Positions 24,897-36,700 of a stretch of 64,000 nt of DNA are shown here, in pieces. Position 1 is the stretch's first letter. Each line of letters opens with the position of its first letter. Where the stretch lies: contig CM072897.1 of NCBI GenBank assembly GCA_037013685.1, forward strand, positions 18,212,643 through 18,276,642. Direction: 5' to 3'. A program made the position numbers and the translations under genes. The notes under the pieces were generated by a model. That model was not told the DNA's origin. It did not search any database and saw only the letters and a list, made by a program, of their open reading frames with translations. The stretch is from Acridotheres tristis (lineage: Eukaryota; Chordata; Aves; Passeriformes; Sturnidae).

Positions 24897-27689
24897 GTTG
24901 CAGTTCATCACCTCATCTGTCCCCCCTGCATGGTGGTGTCCTGTGTGCTTTGTGGGGATATATGGTTGAGCCCGTGAGCTGGAGCCTGCACTCTCTGCCA
25001 GTGGATGGGCTAAAATAGAAGTCAAAACATTCAGCGCTTTGAAAAGGAAAATAAACTCCCAGACAAGTGCCAACTGCAGCAGCAGCCATCTTGGCAGAGC
25101 ACCTTGTTGTGGGGGGTGAGATGACAGCCTCAGGGTCCTTGGGAACATCCCTGAGGGGACACAGCCTGGCCCGGGCTGTGTGGGCACAGGCAGGAGGAGG
25201 CACCGTGCCCATGGCACACGGACTGGCACCTCGCCTCCTCCCCGGGAGGTTTCTGTGCCACCCTCTGAGCGCACACACATCACACGGCTCTGACGTTATT
25301 CTCCTTGGGTTGCTGCAAAGGACTCAAAAATGTCCATTTTAGGGTTTTTATATTTTGGGAGCCAGACTGAAAAATTTTTTCATGGTCAGTGACAAGCAGC
25401 TTATGGGAAACAGATGAACAATACTTTCAGGAATTTCTCTTATTGCTGCCTGTGTTTAAAATACAAAGTTAGAGAGGGAAGGGAGGAAAAAAAGAAAGTT
25501 TTTTAGGCTGAATTCCAGTCGAGTGCTACAAGACGTTCCTGCAGTTCTCCCTGTAAGGATGTGGATCTCAGATGATGGAAGTGGGCATGGAAAGCTTGGC
25601 TGGGTACAGATCTGATTTGGAGCGAGGCCCTGCTTGGCTGCTGGGAAGTTGCTGGTCTTCTCACAGTGTTTGGTCTTTCATGGAGCCCAGAAAGAAAAGG
25701 CAAGTGCACCCTGAGGCCAGTGGCCAAAGGAATCTCTTAGTGGTGGCTGCAGCCAGGCCTGGTGGCTCTTTCCAGAGGAGACCACGTCCCTCAGATCTTC
25801 CCACTGTGGAAAACTGATTCCAGGGGCAACCTCCAGGAGGGCTGGTGGTGATGGAGGACTTGGTGGGCACCTTCAGCCACTGCTGGTGCCTGCAGCAGGG
25901 ATGGACTGCTTGGTTTTCACCTTTCCCAGTGTTGTAGATATGGCTCTGTAGGTCCTACAGGATCAGTGCCTGTACCTGCTGGGTCCTGGCAACTGGATGT
26001 GATTTCTAAGCCCTGTGCTGCTGCCTGCAGGGCTGCGCTGGCTGTGTCCAAAGGCTGCAGCTCCCTGTAATAGATGGCCAGAGGGAAGGCTGGCCCAAGG
26101 GGTAAATAAATCTTGTGGGCTTGGTGATATAACAAAGCACTTGACCTTTGCCCTGGTGGTTTATTTTGTAATCAGTGCCTGGCGATTGATTTATGGGATA
26201 ATCAATCTTTGCCTCTCTCCCTTCCTCTGGCCTTGGCGTTGCCTGCACCATGGTCCTTGCTCTTGAGTGATGACTCCAGGCTACAAACAGCAGCGAGGGA
26301 CAAGGCTGCCCACCCCTGCCTTCTTCTTTCCCCCATGGCCAGAAGTGCTGTTTGCAGCCCCACCTGCCCAGTGAGCGTTCATTAGGTGACTCTAATCCCT
26401 TTGGCAGGAGCAGTCCTCCCTGCCTTACTGATCTGCAGCACTCTTGGCCTGACAACTGGCTTTCCAGCACTTCTGTTTATAACTCCTGCAACAAATTGTC
26501 CTTAGTGAAAGGCTTTCATGCCTTATGATGGATTTCCCTCACATAAATTGAGGCTGTGAGCATCCTTGCTTTTCTCAGGGATGCATTCCACTGGGAAGCT
26601 GCAGTTGGAGCAGTGAGGCCCGTGCAGGGGTAGAATTCATGCCCAGGAGATGCTCGTCCTTGTTGTGTGTTCAAAACATGGCTTCAGGCGCAGTGCAAAG
26701 TCAAAGTGTGCTCAGTGACAGGTGAGTAACTTCCTCCCTGACCATAATGCCCAGTTTTTCATCTTAGTACTGTTATTCTCCTCTTTTTGGTATTGGTTTC
26801 TGTTTTCTCTATTCAGCACTGTGCTGTTTGATAGCTGCATGAAGTTGTGCTGTGGGTTGAGGGCAGGCAGAGAATGTCTGTGGTGTCCCTTGGGATGGGG
26901 CTAGCAAGGGTGTGTGCTACATCCTCCACTGCTACCCAGTCACTGTCCTTCCTGGGCCCTGGCTCTCCTTTGTCCCTGCCTGAGAGGCTGACTCGCTGCT
27001 CTGATAGCTGCTGTGTGCCCAAGGCTGCCCAAAGGATTGATAGGGACCGTGGAGTGATCTCATAAATACGAGATTGGGAGGAAAGAACAAGTGAGGGAGC
27101 TCAGCTTGTGTGATGGGGAGCAGGTTCACCCAGTCAGCAATAGCCTGAGGAAGGCATCCAAGTGTCAATTCCAGCAGCAGGGCAGCTGTGATAAGCCACA
27201 AAGATACGAGCAGAGGAGGAAAGCTCTGAATCTCACCAGGCTTTACTGGAACAGAGGTAGCAGGGCCAAGGCTCTAAGTTCCTGAAAGGATCTGGGAAGT
27301 GCTTTCCAATTTGGATAGCTTTATATTTGGGCTCCCATTTCTATCAGAGGCTCATCTTAGCAATGTGTGCTGACTGAGACGTGCACATGTCCCACCTGCC
27401 TGAGGACAGGATGTCATGTACCCTGCTTTGAGCAGCCATGGTGACATGGTGGCACCAGGAGAGCTGCTGACACTGCTGGGCGCTGTGGGACAGACTAAGG
27501 GGGCCTCTGGTAGATACAAAGTGGTTCAAACAGGAGGAAAAGTAGAGCCTCAGCCCCTTGGCATGTAGGGCCAGCTGTGTATATTACTACCTCCACAATC
27601 CTGAGGTGATGCTGTGTGGCACGTGGGGCTGGGCTGGCTGATCATTCTAGAGATGGCACCTTTCCTCTAAGGTGTTTTTAAACATCTCC
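24897..27689. other. Non-coding stretch without recognised genes
   Basis: No exon or RNA gene is recognised. Around 25,080-25,290 the sequence is GC-richer, and open frames appear on both strands, but none resembles a known protein. Confidence 0.55.
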
Positions 27690-27775
27690 TTCTTCCTTAT
27701 GGAAAGTCTTTCCTTATAATCTATTCTTGTCCTTCTCTTATTTAAGTTCATTACTTCTTGTAATGCATCATCCTT
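27690..27775 (+). mobile_element. Possible old CR1 internal fragment
   Basis: The segment with 'ggaaagtctttccttata', 'cttgtccttctc' and 'ttcattacttcttgtaat' resembles the CR1 part that usually reads like 'aagtttttcctaatatc', 'cattacctcttgtcc'. The similarity is weak and from memory, so this is tentative. Confidence 0.35.
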
Positions 27776-30700
27776 GGTCAGCCTTAAAGGTTGGCAAAGC
27801 CTGAGGGAAGAGAGGAAAGAGTTATAATGTCTGAGGGACTAAAGGTTTGATTGGGATGCAACCACATTTATTCAGCAGCAAATTACATCTTCAATCAAAC
27901 CAATGCAAATCAGGCTCCCAGTTCAGTCTATTTGTTTGGACTTAGTGAGTGCAGGGGGATTCATTATTCCTTGTGCTTCCCCCATCCTTCTAAGTTCCTG
28001 TGTGCATGTCCAGACCTGTAAAACCCTCTTCCCCCAGGGTGATGTGCTCTTGGGAATAGGTACATGATGATCTCTGGGTTTGGATAGAGCCTGTATCCCT
28101 TGGGAAAGCAGTAGAAAAACAGCAGTTTGCACCCAGTGTGGTGCTGTACCAGGAAGGGAAGGGTACCTCGGAGCTGCAATTAGAGCTCTCTGAATAATTC
28201 AGCTTTTCAGTGTGTTGTCTGAAGTAGAACAGTTAAAAGAATGTCTCTGAGAGACTGACAGTGATCCCTTTCTCCTCAACACACCCTGAGGAAGAAACAA
28301 ACCATGAAAATCCATTTCATTTGTTTGGGGTCATTTCATTTTCCTTCTTATTTGTGCATGCTGTCTCACTTCCTCAGTGAAAAGTGCTGTATTTTAGAAA
28401 CATCCAGGAAAAATAAGTCAGGGCTGAAATTTTCATTTTCACTTATTTTTTTCTGAAGTTTATCTCCAAATTTGACCTGTATGTCTTTGGACTTGAAACC
28501 TGCATGTTAAGGTAGAAAGGTGAGAAAACGTAAATCCATCACTTTTAGGAACGATTTCCCTTGCATTCATCCTAATCTGCCCTAGACATCTGTGTATCTC
28601 TGCCCGAGCCTGCTGTAAAACCCCTGTGAGTCCTTCTCATGCACCTCGTGGCCTACAGGAGGGCTGGGGACTTGTGCAAGCCCTGACTAGGGCCAGGGGC
28701 AGGCCATCCATGCCATGCTGCAGCCATGCTGACTTGGGAGCTCCCAGCACACGGGTAGGACATAGCCCAGACATGAAGCAGTGGTCTGATTTCCCCTGGG
28801 CAGAGGGAGGCTTCTTCCCTTGTAACTGTCTTTTGTTTCTGGAATAGCCATGACAGTGTTTTCAGAGGAGAACCCGTTTCTGGGTTTGTGTTAGATCTGC
28901 TCTGACACACCAGGGGAGGAGAGTTGGGTGCCTGCTGTGTCCTGTAGCGAGCATGTTCCTCCTCAAGGCTCTGATCCTGCACTGGCCCATGCTGCCAGAT
29001 TCAATAAAACTTGACCAGGAAAGCTCAGGAGAAGGCTGCAAGGTCTGGCCTGAAAGTGGTAAATCCTTTGAGGCTTGGAGGTATCTTTATGCTGTATGTG
29101 TGTCGTGAGGGATTTTTGTTCCTGCTTGCAGCCTCCTGTTATCCTTGCCTACCAAGTCCAATCTGGATTCACTGCACAGAACGTTTTGAGCTGAAAACAG
29201 CTCAAAGCACCTCCTGGAAATGCTAGAAAAAATTTCCATACTGAGGATAATGAGTGGTGAGTGCAGAGGAGGGACACAGCAGGAATTCCTTACTCCTAGA
29301 AAGTTGCTCTGAGCCTGAATTTCAGTGCCACAGAAACCTTGGAGGATTTAATACATAGGTCTGAGTTTGTTGGTTTTGTTCACTCCTGAAATGGGTCAAA
29401 AAGCTTTACATTTTTTCATGGATCCATAATCATGCACTGTATTCTCTCAGAAACACTGCAGCTGCTGTGTGCCTGGTACTTTCTCAGCTGCCAGGGCTGC
29501 TCATGGCTTTGAGACCTGTTCCTTGGGGTTGGTGTTGTCTGGCAACGATGTGTTTCTCCAAGATGTGTTCCAGTAGTGGCAGGAGGCAGGGACACTCCTA
29601 ACAACGACACGAGGCTGAGATGTTTGCCCTCTCCTTGAGCTGAAACCTGCTGGTACAGGCAGGGTGGTGGGTTGACCAAGCCTGGCTTGCTTAGGTAAGC
29701 ACAGACCTCTGGCTGCTGGAGCCTGGTTCCTCCATCATCCCCAGGTCGTCTCCTGGCTGTCAGCAAAGCCTGCTGTGAACATCAGGTCCTACATGCAACC
29801 AGCTCCAAGCTGGCCTGTGGCAGCAGAGAAAAGATCTCAAAAGCACCAAATGAGTGTCTGTGCTTTCAGAGGGGTATGTGGCTCCCAACCAGTGTCAGCT
29901 GGTTGCCCAAGTCTCTGGACCCATCCCTCTTTTCCAGAGCCCTGCTTACACTGGGCAAGAGGGACTCTGTGAATTCCTTGTCTCTGTCCCAAGCAGCCTA
30001 GAACTTGTTTATCTTTTGTAGATTCTCTGCCCTGTAAATATTTGCATGTAAAGCCAGAGTTATAGACCGTGTTATTTATGTGGAGGAAATGGATATTTAA
30101 GGCTGTTCCTCTTTGTTATTACCCACATTATTTTCAGGATGCCAGACCCCTTTTAAAGGGGGAGCTGCTGCTGTGATCAGCATTTCAGAGTTGCTTTAGG
30201 GCTTTAGCTCCTGATGCATCTCAGCTGGTTGCCTGTGGAAGGCCTGGCTGAGCTTGCAGAGGGGATACAATGACTTTTTCCATTCATTGGGATTCCCTAC
30301 CTCTTTCCCCGTTGATCTTCCCAGATAGGCTTGGGTTTTTTCCCTTGTACCTTACATCCTGTCAGCTCTCACACACCCCTTTCTTCCCCCTAGTTCCTGT
30401 AGGGTTTTGGATGTGCTGTTGGTGACTGCTGGCCTTTCCTGGTCCTCTGGTTCCAGTGCGGGGCTGGCCCTGTGCCCTCCTTTCCCTGATACTGATAAGC
30501 TCTCCTTGGCAACAGCTCCACACTGGCAAAACATTTCCCTCATCCTGCAGACCTCTTGGAGTCCTGTCCTCCTTTGGTGACCCCGGTCACCTTTCCTGGT
30601 TTTCTATGTACCTCTTCATTTGCCTTGTGTGTCTGAAGATCTTTATAATGCCAATAAGATGATTTGGTTCAGGGATGGCTCCCCAGAGCCCACCCTCTGC

Positions 30701-30829
30701 CTGGACTGGGATCTCAGCAGCCATGTGCAAGCACCCCATGGGTACCTGAGGGTTACCCCTCTCCCAAGGGCCAGCGCAGCAGTGCCTGTGGAGGGGGCTG
30801 TGCTGGCCTGCCTCATTCCCTCACCTCAC
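27776..30829. other. Non-coding stretch without recognised genes
   Basis: No exon, RNA gene or clear repeat is recognised. AT-rich patches lie at 28,280-28,560 and 30,000-30,130. Confidence 0.55.
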
Positions 30830-31375
30830 ATTGCCAAGGTGCACCTAAAACTCTCATCCAGCGTCATCTCACGGCTCAATTCCTTCAACATCCTTTTCTC
30901 TGGCCTTGACAAATGCAATCTTCTCCCACTCCTGCCTGTTCAGAGCTCTGCTGCAAGGATCATTTTCTGCGCCTGTCATTTTGCTCGTGTCTCCCATGCT
31001 TTACTTGCTTTTGCTGATTCCTGCTGGCAAACAGCAGTTACCTGTCTCTGCTCTCCAGCCCTTTCACAGCTTTCTTTGCTGTTAACCTTGTAGTCCCTTT
31101 CTACACGTGGTTTCTCACTGTCACTCACCCTCCGGTGACAGCCTCTGCCAGCACTCGCCGTTGTCTCCCAGCTCTGCTTTCTGCTCCAGTGCCTCTTGGC
31201 GCTCCTCTTCGAGTAAGAAGAGCCCCTCATTTTCCAGCTCCTGTCCCAAATTGGTGACAATGGCTCGGGCACAAGTGTGGGAACCACCCGTCTATTGGGC
31301 AGTGACCCTGTTTTCTCTTGCTATTCTTCCATCACCTGCTTAGGCTAAAGACCTTTGGAGCGGGACCTTTTTTTA
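30830..31375 (+). mobile_element. Old L2-like LINE remnant (end of reverse transcriptase and 3' tail)
   Basis: Translated on the plus strand, 30,866-30,967 gives residues such as SRLNSFNILFSGL and, a little further, QSSAARIIF. They match the C-terminal reverse-transcriptase motif of L2/CR1-L3 LINEs, which normally reads like SRLDYCNSLLSGLP followed by VQNAAARLL. The next residues (ARVSHALLAFADSCW) fit the following 'HVTPLL..LHWLP' block. At 31,341-31,373 the words 'taggctaaagacctttggag' and 'cgggacctttttt' resemble the typical 3' end of such elements ('tgtaagctctttggggcaggga'). The copy is not functional: it is 5' truncated and its frame is lost after about 31,090. Assignment is by motif recall. 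Confidence 0.55.
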
Positions 31376-33689
31376 GCAGCGTTTGCCTAAAGAAATGCAA
31401 GCTCGTGAGACCCTCCTGGCTTGGTGCCTGTGTGATGTGTGCTTGTCCTGCTGCCATGCTTTATGGAAGCAGCGGTGAGTTCAAGCTGAATTTGGCAGGC
31501 TGGGTGGAGGTGTTTTGTCCTTCCAGGTTTAGCGAGAAGCAGTGTCCAGATTTTGGAGAGGGACGTTCTCTGGCAGCCAGGGTATGGAAGCTGGCTTTGT
31601 ACAGCTCAGTGCTGACGTGGCAGAGTCCTTGTCCCATCTTGCTTGATACCTGCTCCACTCTGCTTGGTGGTGGCCCAGAGGAGCTTTCCTGGCCCTGAAC
31701 CTTGCTGGTGAACCTCCCTGTACACCTCAGGGCAGCATTTGATGTTGCAGACCAAGTCTGGCCCCAGACACAACCTACCTGGACTCATTTGGTGCAGGGG
31801 CAGGGTGATCCTGAGCAGCACATAGAGCCCTGCTCTGTACTGCAAGTGCAGGAGGGAGAGAAAAACGCATCAATGCTTTCATCTGCCCTTATGGATTTTT
31901 CCACCATATTTTATAAGCGTTCATTTTTATTTATGTGAGGTTAAAGTCAGTCCAATTTGGAAATCAACTTGTCTAAGGAGCTCCCCTCAGATCCTATTAG
32001 CTTCATGTTGTATTCCTATTCATTTTTGCTAATGCCATTCACCAGGCTGGCTGCAGTGGTGGCTGCAGGAGCTGATAACTCTCTCCTTGCCAGGCTGCTG
32101 GGGTCGTGAGCTGGTGGCTGTGGGGACAGCAGGATCCGGCCATGCAGTGAAGGGCTGGAGCATGGGGGGTCAGTTTCTGACCTCTGCTCTCACATATCCC
32201 TCATTGCTGCATCCAGCATCACCAGGACCCCACCCATCACTGCAGGCATGGAGGGCACTTCTACCTGGAAATCAGTGGCTGGTTTGGACAGAGAAACAGT
32301 TAAGAAGTGCTCAGGCTATCCTTGTAATTAGAGAAATTCCTGGAAGAAAGTAAAAATAAATCCATTGAGGGCTTTTAAAGGAGAGCTAGGATGCCGAACT
32401 CAGGAAGTCCGTGAGCCGCAGATTGCCGGCGGCTGCACGAGCGTCCTGGGGAGGTATCAGTGCACGCTTGGCCAGCTTTCACACCTGTCCCCTGGCATTC
32501 GCTGCTGGCCCTGCCAGGGAGGGCTTGGCAGGATGGATCTCTGCGCTGGAGCTGGATGAGCACTGTGTCCTTTCCAGAGGTGACAGTTTGGTAACCCCAA
32601 ATCAGCTGCCAGGATTGCAGAATTGAGGTGGGGGTCAGCACCAAGCAGTAGCAAGGGTAGCTGCCAGGATGGGATGCATCCCTTCTTTCCATTCCTGCCT
32701 CTCCATGGAGGTAGCACAGCCCACCTCTCCTGAAGCATCCTGGCTGCCCTGTCTCCCCCCTGCCTCTCATTATTTATTGAAGTGGTCTGATACCGGGTGA
32801 CTGTAATTAAAAGAAGAGAAATACAGACAATAAAATGATTTCTAAAATGGCAACACACTGGATGCAGTGAAGCAAGTAATGTATTAAATATTTATAGCCA
32901 CTGGTCTGCTGGGGGGGAAAATTAAAATTATTTAGCCTGAGAAAAACATTTAAATTATTTAATTTGAGGGAAAACCTCCCCCACAGCCCTCCTTAGTAGT
33001 AAGCCCCAGACAAATGACAGTATAATGTAAGGTTTGATTAAAATCTGAATGGTATGAGGGCCTGGAGATTGGAACAAGGAGACAGGGAGCCACATGGTTG
33101 TCACGCGAGGCAGAGGTCCCCTTGCTGTGCTGTGGCAGGTCTGTGTGTGAGATCCTGCATCTTTCAGGGGATTTTTCCTCTCCAGGTATGGTCCATGCTC
33201 AGCAGCAGTTATCCAGGGGTTTGCTCTGTATGTAGGAGCCTGTGACATGGACAGGAGTGCAGTGACAGGGTCAACCCATCCTGGGGTAGGACACGGATGG
33301 GAACTGCTGTGGCCCACCCCCTGCAGTGGGAACTCTGTATTTTGCTGGGCCAGGAGCTCTGGTGTGTCTGTCCCAGCAGTCCAGCTGCAGCAGGCAGGTT
33401 CTGCTGGGCTCACCCCACACCAGACATGTGGCACAGGGCTGCCTGAACCCCCAGGTCTCGTGGCATTTACACACTGCGTGTGTGCAGCTTTTCCTGGGAG
33501 TCTCTGTTGCCCCTCTGCAGGAATGGTGCTGGGGCTGGCATCCCATTGGCACCTCCATTCGAGGCTGGAGTGAAGGATCTCCCAGCTGCATATCAAAGAT
33601 TGAGAAGAGCAAAGCGTGGGGTCTGGCAGAGGCTGATTGTTTGCTGAGCGAGGAGGGCTGCAATCTTTTCCCTTGTGCCTCCAGACTGA
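31376..33689. other. Non-coding stretch without recognised genes
   Basis: No exon is recognised. An AT-rich patch with several AATTAAAATTATT-like words lies at 32,870-32,970. On the minus strand a long open frame without stops runs from 33,932 to 32,955 (see findings), but it has no recognisable domain. Confidence 0.5.
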
Positions 33690-33860
33690 CAGTCTCTCAT
33701 TATTAGCCCCCTGAAAACAGGCACTTTGACTGAAAGAGCCGTCCCAGCCTTCACTGTAACAATCAAAGCGGCTCAAGAATAAACATGGCTTGGCAAGAAT
33801 AAACACAAATTGCAGTGCTTGCTGTGAACAGTGATATCCAAGGGAGCAAACATCAAATGA
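33690..33860. promoter_or_regulatory. Candidate regulatory block with SOX/TCF and FOX motifs
   Basis: The block contains AACAATCAAAG at 33,758-33,768 (overlapping SOX- and TCF/LEF-type words). It also has two copies of the FOX-type word AATAAACA at 33,778-33,785 and 33,798-33,805, inside a direct repeat of CAAGAATAAACA. Its texture differs from the CpG-poor neutral flanks. Conservation cannot be tested here, so this is a candidate only. Confidence 0.3.
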
Positions 33861-36599
33861 AGGATTATCCCTGTTTGCAAGGAAGCTCTTTGAGAAAGAG
33901 ATTGAATAAGGACCATCTGCAGCCCAGAGCAAAGGGGCTACCAGGAGAACCTGCCTGTGCCATCAGGAGCTCTCCCCTTTGAAGCCCACATGGTCTCCTT
34001 TAGGCGCTGTCTGGTTTCACTTCATATGCTCTGTCAGCTGCTGGAGCCCGGAGCTCTTTGCAGCTACCTCCAGCTTGCAGACAGTGTGGGCAAGCCCGGA
34101 AAGCACAAGGAGGGGAGTTAAGAGGGTCAGAGAGGACGAGGAGAGCTTCCCTGATGTGCACAGGTACTGGACCTGACAGAGGCGGCCTGTGGGAAAAATG
34201 CAGAGCACCTGTAAGAGCTGGAGGAAGATCACATCAAGCAAACTCTGTGGGAAGCTCTCTCTGCCCCCAACACTAATGCTGCTAGTCTTAGAGCAGGAGC
34301 CCTAAAGGCAGCTCTTAACCAGTGACTGTCCCCTCACTGCCCATGGGAAGAGAGCATGAGCAAGCCCTGCTTCCCAAACCCTTGCCAAGAGGCAGCCCGC
34401 ATAGTATAAATCAAATTTGGAGGCACAGAGGTTCCATAAACAAGCTTATTTTCTGAAGCCGGGTCCCATTATGTTATCTGTCACTTTATTGGGGTTTCTG
34501 AGCCGTTTATTTTTATGTATATACATCAGAGCTGGTGAGCTGGTGTTGGCCTCCGAGTATAAAGCTGACAAGACACAGAAGCAGCGTGTGAAAGCTGTCA
34601 GCAGAGCAGCCGCCTGTGAAATGAACACGGGAGCCGATGCAGATGATTTTATTTATGGGGAATCTTGGGTAGTGCGTGCCAGAGTGGTGGTGCTGTCCCT
34701 GGCCCTCCGAGAGGGACCAGTACCAGACCCGTTGCAGGCAGGGATAATGGCTCCAGGCAGCTGGAAATTAGATTTTCTTCTTAAGGAATGTCTTAAGCTG
34801 CTGAAATACTTTGGTAGCCCAGAATCTGTATAAAAGGACAAATTTTCTTGGGATAGAAGGTTCTACAACACTTTGCTTTCTGGTGTTTTTCATCTTGGTA
34901 ATTGTTCTCTTAATGTTTTGTTTGTTTGTATTTAAGATAAACTCTGATTCCAGGGTAAGGATTTGTTCTAAAATAGAAAAACTGGAGTTTCTTTATCTTT
35001 AAGAAAAAAAAGTAGAAGTAGGGTTTTGAAATGTTTTTGAAACTTTTTTCCCATTTTTTTGCCCCTGGAGCAACATTTTGCCAAACTTAATAGTCTTTAT
35101 AAAAGCATAAATGAGTAATCGTTTCTGTCATGTTCCAGGAAAAAAAGTATTTAGATCAGCAATTTTTCCTCTCAGTCAGAGCAAACATTTTGGGTGTGAG
35201 ATAATTTTATGGGTCATCGAAATCGCTACAGAATTATCTGGATTGTTATCAGGGACCCTGCTCTTAGGCTGTTGTGACCTTGCTCTGAGTCCTCTGGTTT
35301 AGCACAGAGAGGATGTTGCTGTCATGTTCTGGTCCTTCCACAGGCAAGAAGGGCTCAGTGCACTTGGAAAAGCAGCCAGGGGTTGTCAGTGCTGTGTTGC
35401 ATGTGGAAGTTGGTGCTCCCTGCCTGCTCTTGCCAGATTTTCAGCTGGATGAATAACTTGGGCTTGCACTGTGCCACGTGCCAGCCCCGCTGCCCAGGGA
35501 GAGCAGGGATTGCCTGAGTGTGTTTCAGGTGCATAAAACCTGGATACATTCTGTTTGGCAGGAATAATACTTAAAATCTTTATCTAGACTGTAGTCTGTC
35601 TTCATGGTTCACAAGCAGTAGCAATGCTACTGGAGCAATTCCTAGAGCTGTCCTGGGAAATACCTCTGGATCAGCTGTGTCCCCCATGGCTGCCCTTGGA
35701 GAAGGCATGGGTTAGATGGTGGCATGTTTCCTCCTCAAAGCTGCAAGCCCTGACCCATCAGTAGGAAGTTTCTGGTACTGCTGTATTGCCTGCTGAAAAA
35801 CAAGTGGTATTATTTTAATCCTCAGCTCTCTGGTTTGTGTGAGGAGCACGTTTCCTTCCCTGGTTTCACTCACAGCCTGTTCCACCAGCATACCTTGTGC
35901 TGGCCAGATGCAGGAAAGGCCTCTTCACCCTTCTCCATGAGTGACACAGGCAGCTCTGCCTGATTGATCTGCTGCCTTCCAGCCCGGATCATTCCTCTGC
36001 AATTCTGTCTCTCACCTGCCTGGGCACTGCTAAATCTTCCCTGGAAGGAAGAACTATTTGTCAAGTGAAATAGGAAGGTTTGAGTCTCATGTTCCCCAAG
36101 GCCACTTAGCAGGGCTCTGGCTGCTCTCTGGACACTTTCTTTGCTGTGCTGGTGTGGTTTGAGCAGGAATGAAGGCCACGAGGCTTTTCTGCCTGCTGTC
36201 AGCACTGCTCCTCTGAGCCTTCCTGGCAAGCACTGTGTGTGTCTTGTCTTCCCCAGCCTGGAAGGTGCAGCATGCTTCAGCTTTCCCCACTGTGGAGCAA
36301 TGTCTGTGGTCTGCACGTCATCCTTTGTGCTCCAGCGCACCAGCCCATTTATTGACTAGGAGTGTAATTGTGCTGCATCATGTCTAATTGGTTTGCTCTG
36401 TCGCTCTCCATTTGCTTTGCCTGTGTGCCCCCCCGCTTCCCTCCATCAGCACAGCGAGCTGTGAGCGTGAGCAGGGCATAAGGCCACGCTCCTGATTGCT
36501 GCAGGAAAACAAGGCGCCCAACTTCCTCCTTTCTTCTCCTAAATTCAAATGACAAGAAACAGAGGCAAACAATTTTGCCAACCCTTGGCAGAGGGCCAG
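33861..36599. other. Non-coding stretch without recognised genes
   Basis: No exon is recognised. The part at 34,400-34,640 has a mixed, low-CpG composition with AT-rich words and might be conserved non-coding DNA, but no specific motif supports this. Confidence 0.5.
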
Positions 36600-36700
36600 T
36601 GCTGATAAAGAGCCGTAATTAATCTCCCCAGCTTTATTAGAATATCATTACAATTAACTCGGCAATCTTCTGTTGATCAAAGCCATTGTTCCCTGCAGAG
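36600..36700. promoter_or_regulatory. Candidate enhancer-like block (TAATTA, TCF and SOX motifs)
   Basis: A TAATTA homeodomain site lies at 36,616-36,621, followed by more ATTA words. GATCAAAG (TCF/LEF type) at 36,675-36,682 directly abuts CCATTGTT (SOX type) at 36,683-36,690. The dense packing resembles conserved developmental enhancers. Function is inferred from motifs only. Confidence 0.35.

Noticed and set aside
34515..34526. ATGTATATACAT palindrome
   Set aside because: About fifteen perfect 12-bp palindromes are expected by chance in this window.
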